From Phorcus lineatus (Eukaryota > Mollusca > Gastropoda > Trochida > Trochidae): DNA of 64,000 bases. The notes beneath the pieces are model-generated. The model worked only from the letters and a program-made list of their open reading frames with translations. It was not told the origin of the DNA and did not search any database. The position numbers were made by a program, and so were the translations under genes. The stretch is from assembly GCA_921293015.1 (NCBI GenBank), contig OV121091.1:29868839-29932838 (forward strand). Direction: 5' to 3'. Shown piece after piece: positions 63,356-64,000 of the stretch. Each line of letters opens with the position of its first letter. Within the stretch, counting starts at the first letter, position 1.

Positions 63356-63716
63356 TTACCAATTTGAGGGAGTGACAAACAATGCAATTAGCCTGATTGA
63401 GTAATTAGAAAGGCCTGGTTTCCAGAAGAGCTCGTTTGGGACACCCAGTAGATAACCATCGGTTGGTTTGATCATGGGGCCCGTTGGGTTGCATTCTCCA
63501 CAGTCTGTGAACCACCACCCTCCTTCGTGGACATTGGCACAGTTACGTCCTGCCACGTCGTCGTTGTCGACATCGGGTGTGGTGAACTTCTTCCCAATTG
63601 CTGAAACCATGGCGTCCAACAGATTCTTCGGTTCCTCCTCAGCCACGTTTTTGTCGAATGTGTATGCGAATCCGCTTTCCTCGTTACCGATCATAAAGTT
63701 TCCGTAGTAGTGTTGT
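63356..63716 (-). CDS. Fibrinogen-related protein, last coding exon
   Basis: The exon starts after the acceptor ggtttcag (63717-63719 is the cag) and ends at the stop 63356-63358. It encodes 119 complete residues, the C-terminal part of a fibrinogen-like domain. Visible marks are FAYTFDKN, then KFTTPDVDNDD, matching the calcium-site pattern F-T/S-T-x-D-x-D-N-D. Next comes RNCANVHEGGWWFTDC, with the conserved Cys pair and GGWW, then a last strand SNYSIRLIALFVTP. The usual NLNG after the second Cys reads NPTG, and a run (EEEPKNLLDAMVSAIGKK) precedes the calcium site, so the protein is divergent. Such proteins (ficolin, FREP, angiopoietin-like, tenascin-like) are secreted and bind sugars or acetyl groups, and many serve in molluscan immunity. 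The earlier exons lie beyond the right edge. Confidence 0.85.
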
Positions 63717-64000
63717 CTGAAACCATACGCAGTTATAGAACATAGTGACGTCTAAAGAAATATGAAGGTACAGGCGATGTATTTAGATAGCATAGTTTGA
63801 CCATTTTCAATCATATGAGATGCATTTAATATTGAAATTTGAAAGCATGAAAGTCAGGGTTGTGATGTTACGACATTCACTGGTGAAGAAAAATACTAAA
63901 ATTTAAGAATCAAAGGCCAATAACTGCATAGTCAGGGAAAAATCTTCGAAAAATTCTACTTTTCTACAGAGAAGATTAGATATGACTCTCTATATGAAAG
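63717..64000 (-). other. Intron of the fibrinogen-domain gene
   Basis: It lies upstream of the last coding exon on the minus strand. No further exon is visible before the window ends. Confidence 0.6.

Noticed and set aside
63468-63707. 79-codon plus-strand open frame
   Set aside because: It is antisense to the fibrinogen-domain exon, which has clear conserved residues.
1-64000. CRISPR arrays, bacterial-style operons or phage genes
   Set aside because: The sequence is plainly animal DNA; the regular repeats found are minisatellites without spacers.

Overview
The window is AT-rich metazoan genomic DNA: long stretches without genes, short exons behind ordinary GT-AG splice signals, microsatellites, minisatellites and decayed transposons. 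The recognisable proteins and repeat style point to a lophotrochozoan, most likely a mollusc. They are a Cys-loop receptor exon, a divergent CHST8-14-type carbohydrate sulfotransferase, a fibrinogen-domain protein, and Tc1-like and CR1/L2-like elements. The species cannot be named from this sequence alone.

Layout. At 1.7 kb a minus-strand exon of a Cys-loop ligand-gated ion channel lies directly against a 36-bp minisatellite (about 1.8-2.7 kb). The minisatellite appears to have grown out of the exon's own 3' splice site. From 2.7 to 10.1 kb there are AT repeats, small duplications and a 41-bp-arm hairpin at 9.4 kb. A 1527-bp Tc1-like transposon with both inverted ends and a TA target duplication lies at 10158-11684; its transposase frame is interrupted by three stops. 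A decayed LINE reverse transcriptase fragment lies near 15 kb (minus), and a LINE 3' tail near 54.7 kb (plus). From 15.6 to 28.8 kb almost nothing is recognisable except a possible non-coding first exon near 18.1 kb.

The 29-49 kb section is a patchwork of non-autonomous repeats. It holds a 55-bp minisatellite, a 33-kb inverted repeat centred near a CRE palindrome, and a 226-bp insert with a perfect 20-bp target duplication plus a second copy 1.3 kb away. It also holds a roughly 137-bp tandem repeat element, a 580-bp element with inverted ends plus an inverted relative 2 kb away, and a dispersed repeat also seen at the left edge of the window. Candidate minus-strand exons lie at 41.5-41.8 kb (one membrane segment) and 49.3-49.4 kb, with a YY1-like promoter motif at 50.2 kb. 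They may belong to one gene, but this is inference.

The best-supported gene is at 57.4-60.9 kb (plus): a 453-residue Golgi-type carbohydrate sulfotransferase in three coding exons, with a probable 5' UTR exon. It has an N-terminal signal anchor, both PAPS-binding motifs, and a poly(A) signal that overlaps the stop codon. The right edge holds the last coding exon of a minus-strand fibrinogen-related protein. The genes show no operon-like cooperation; they are independent loci on both strands.
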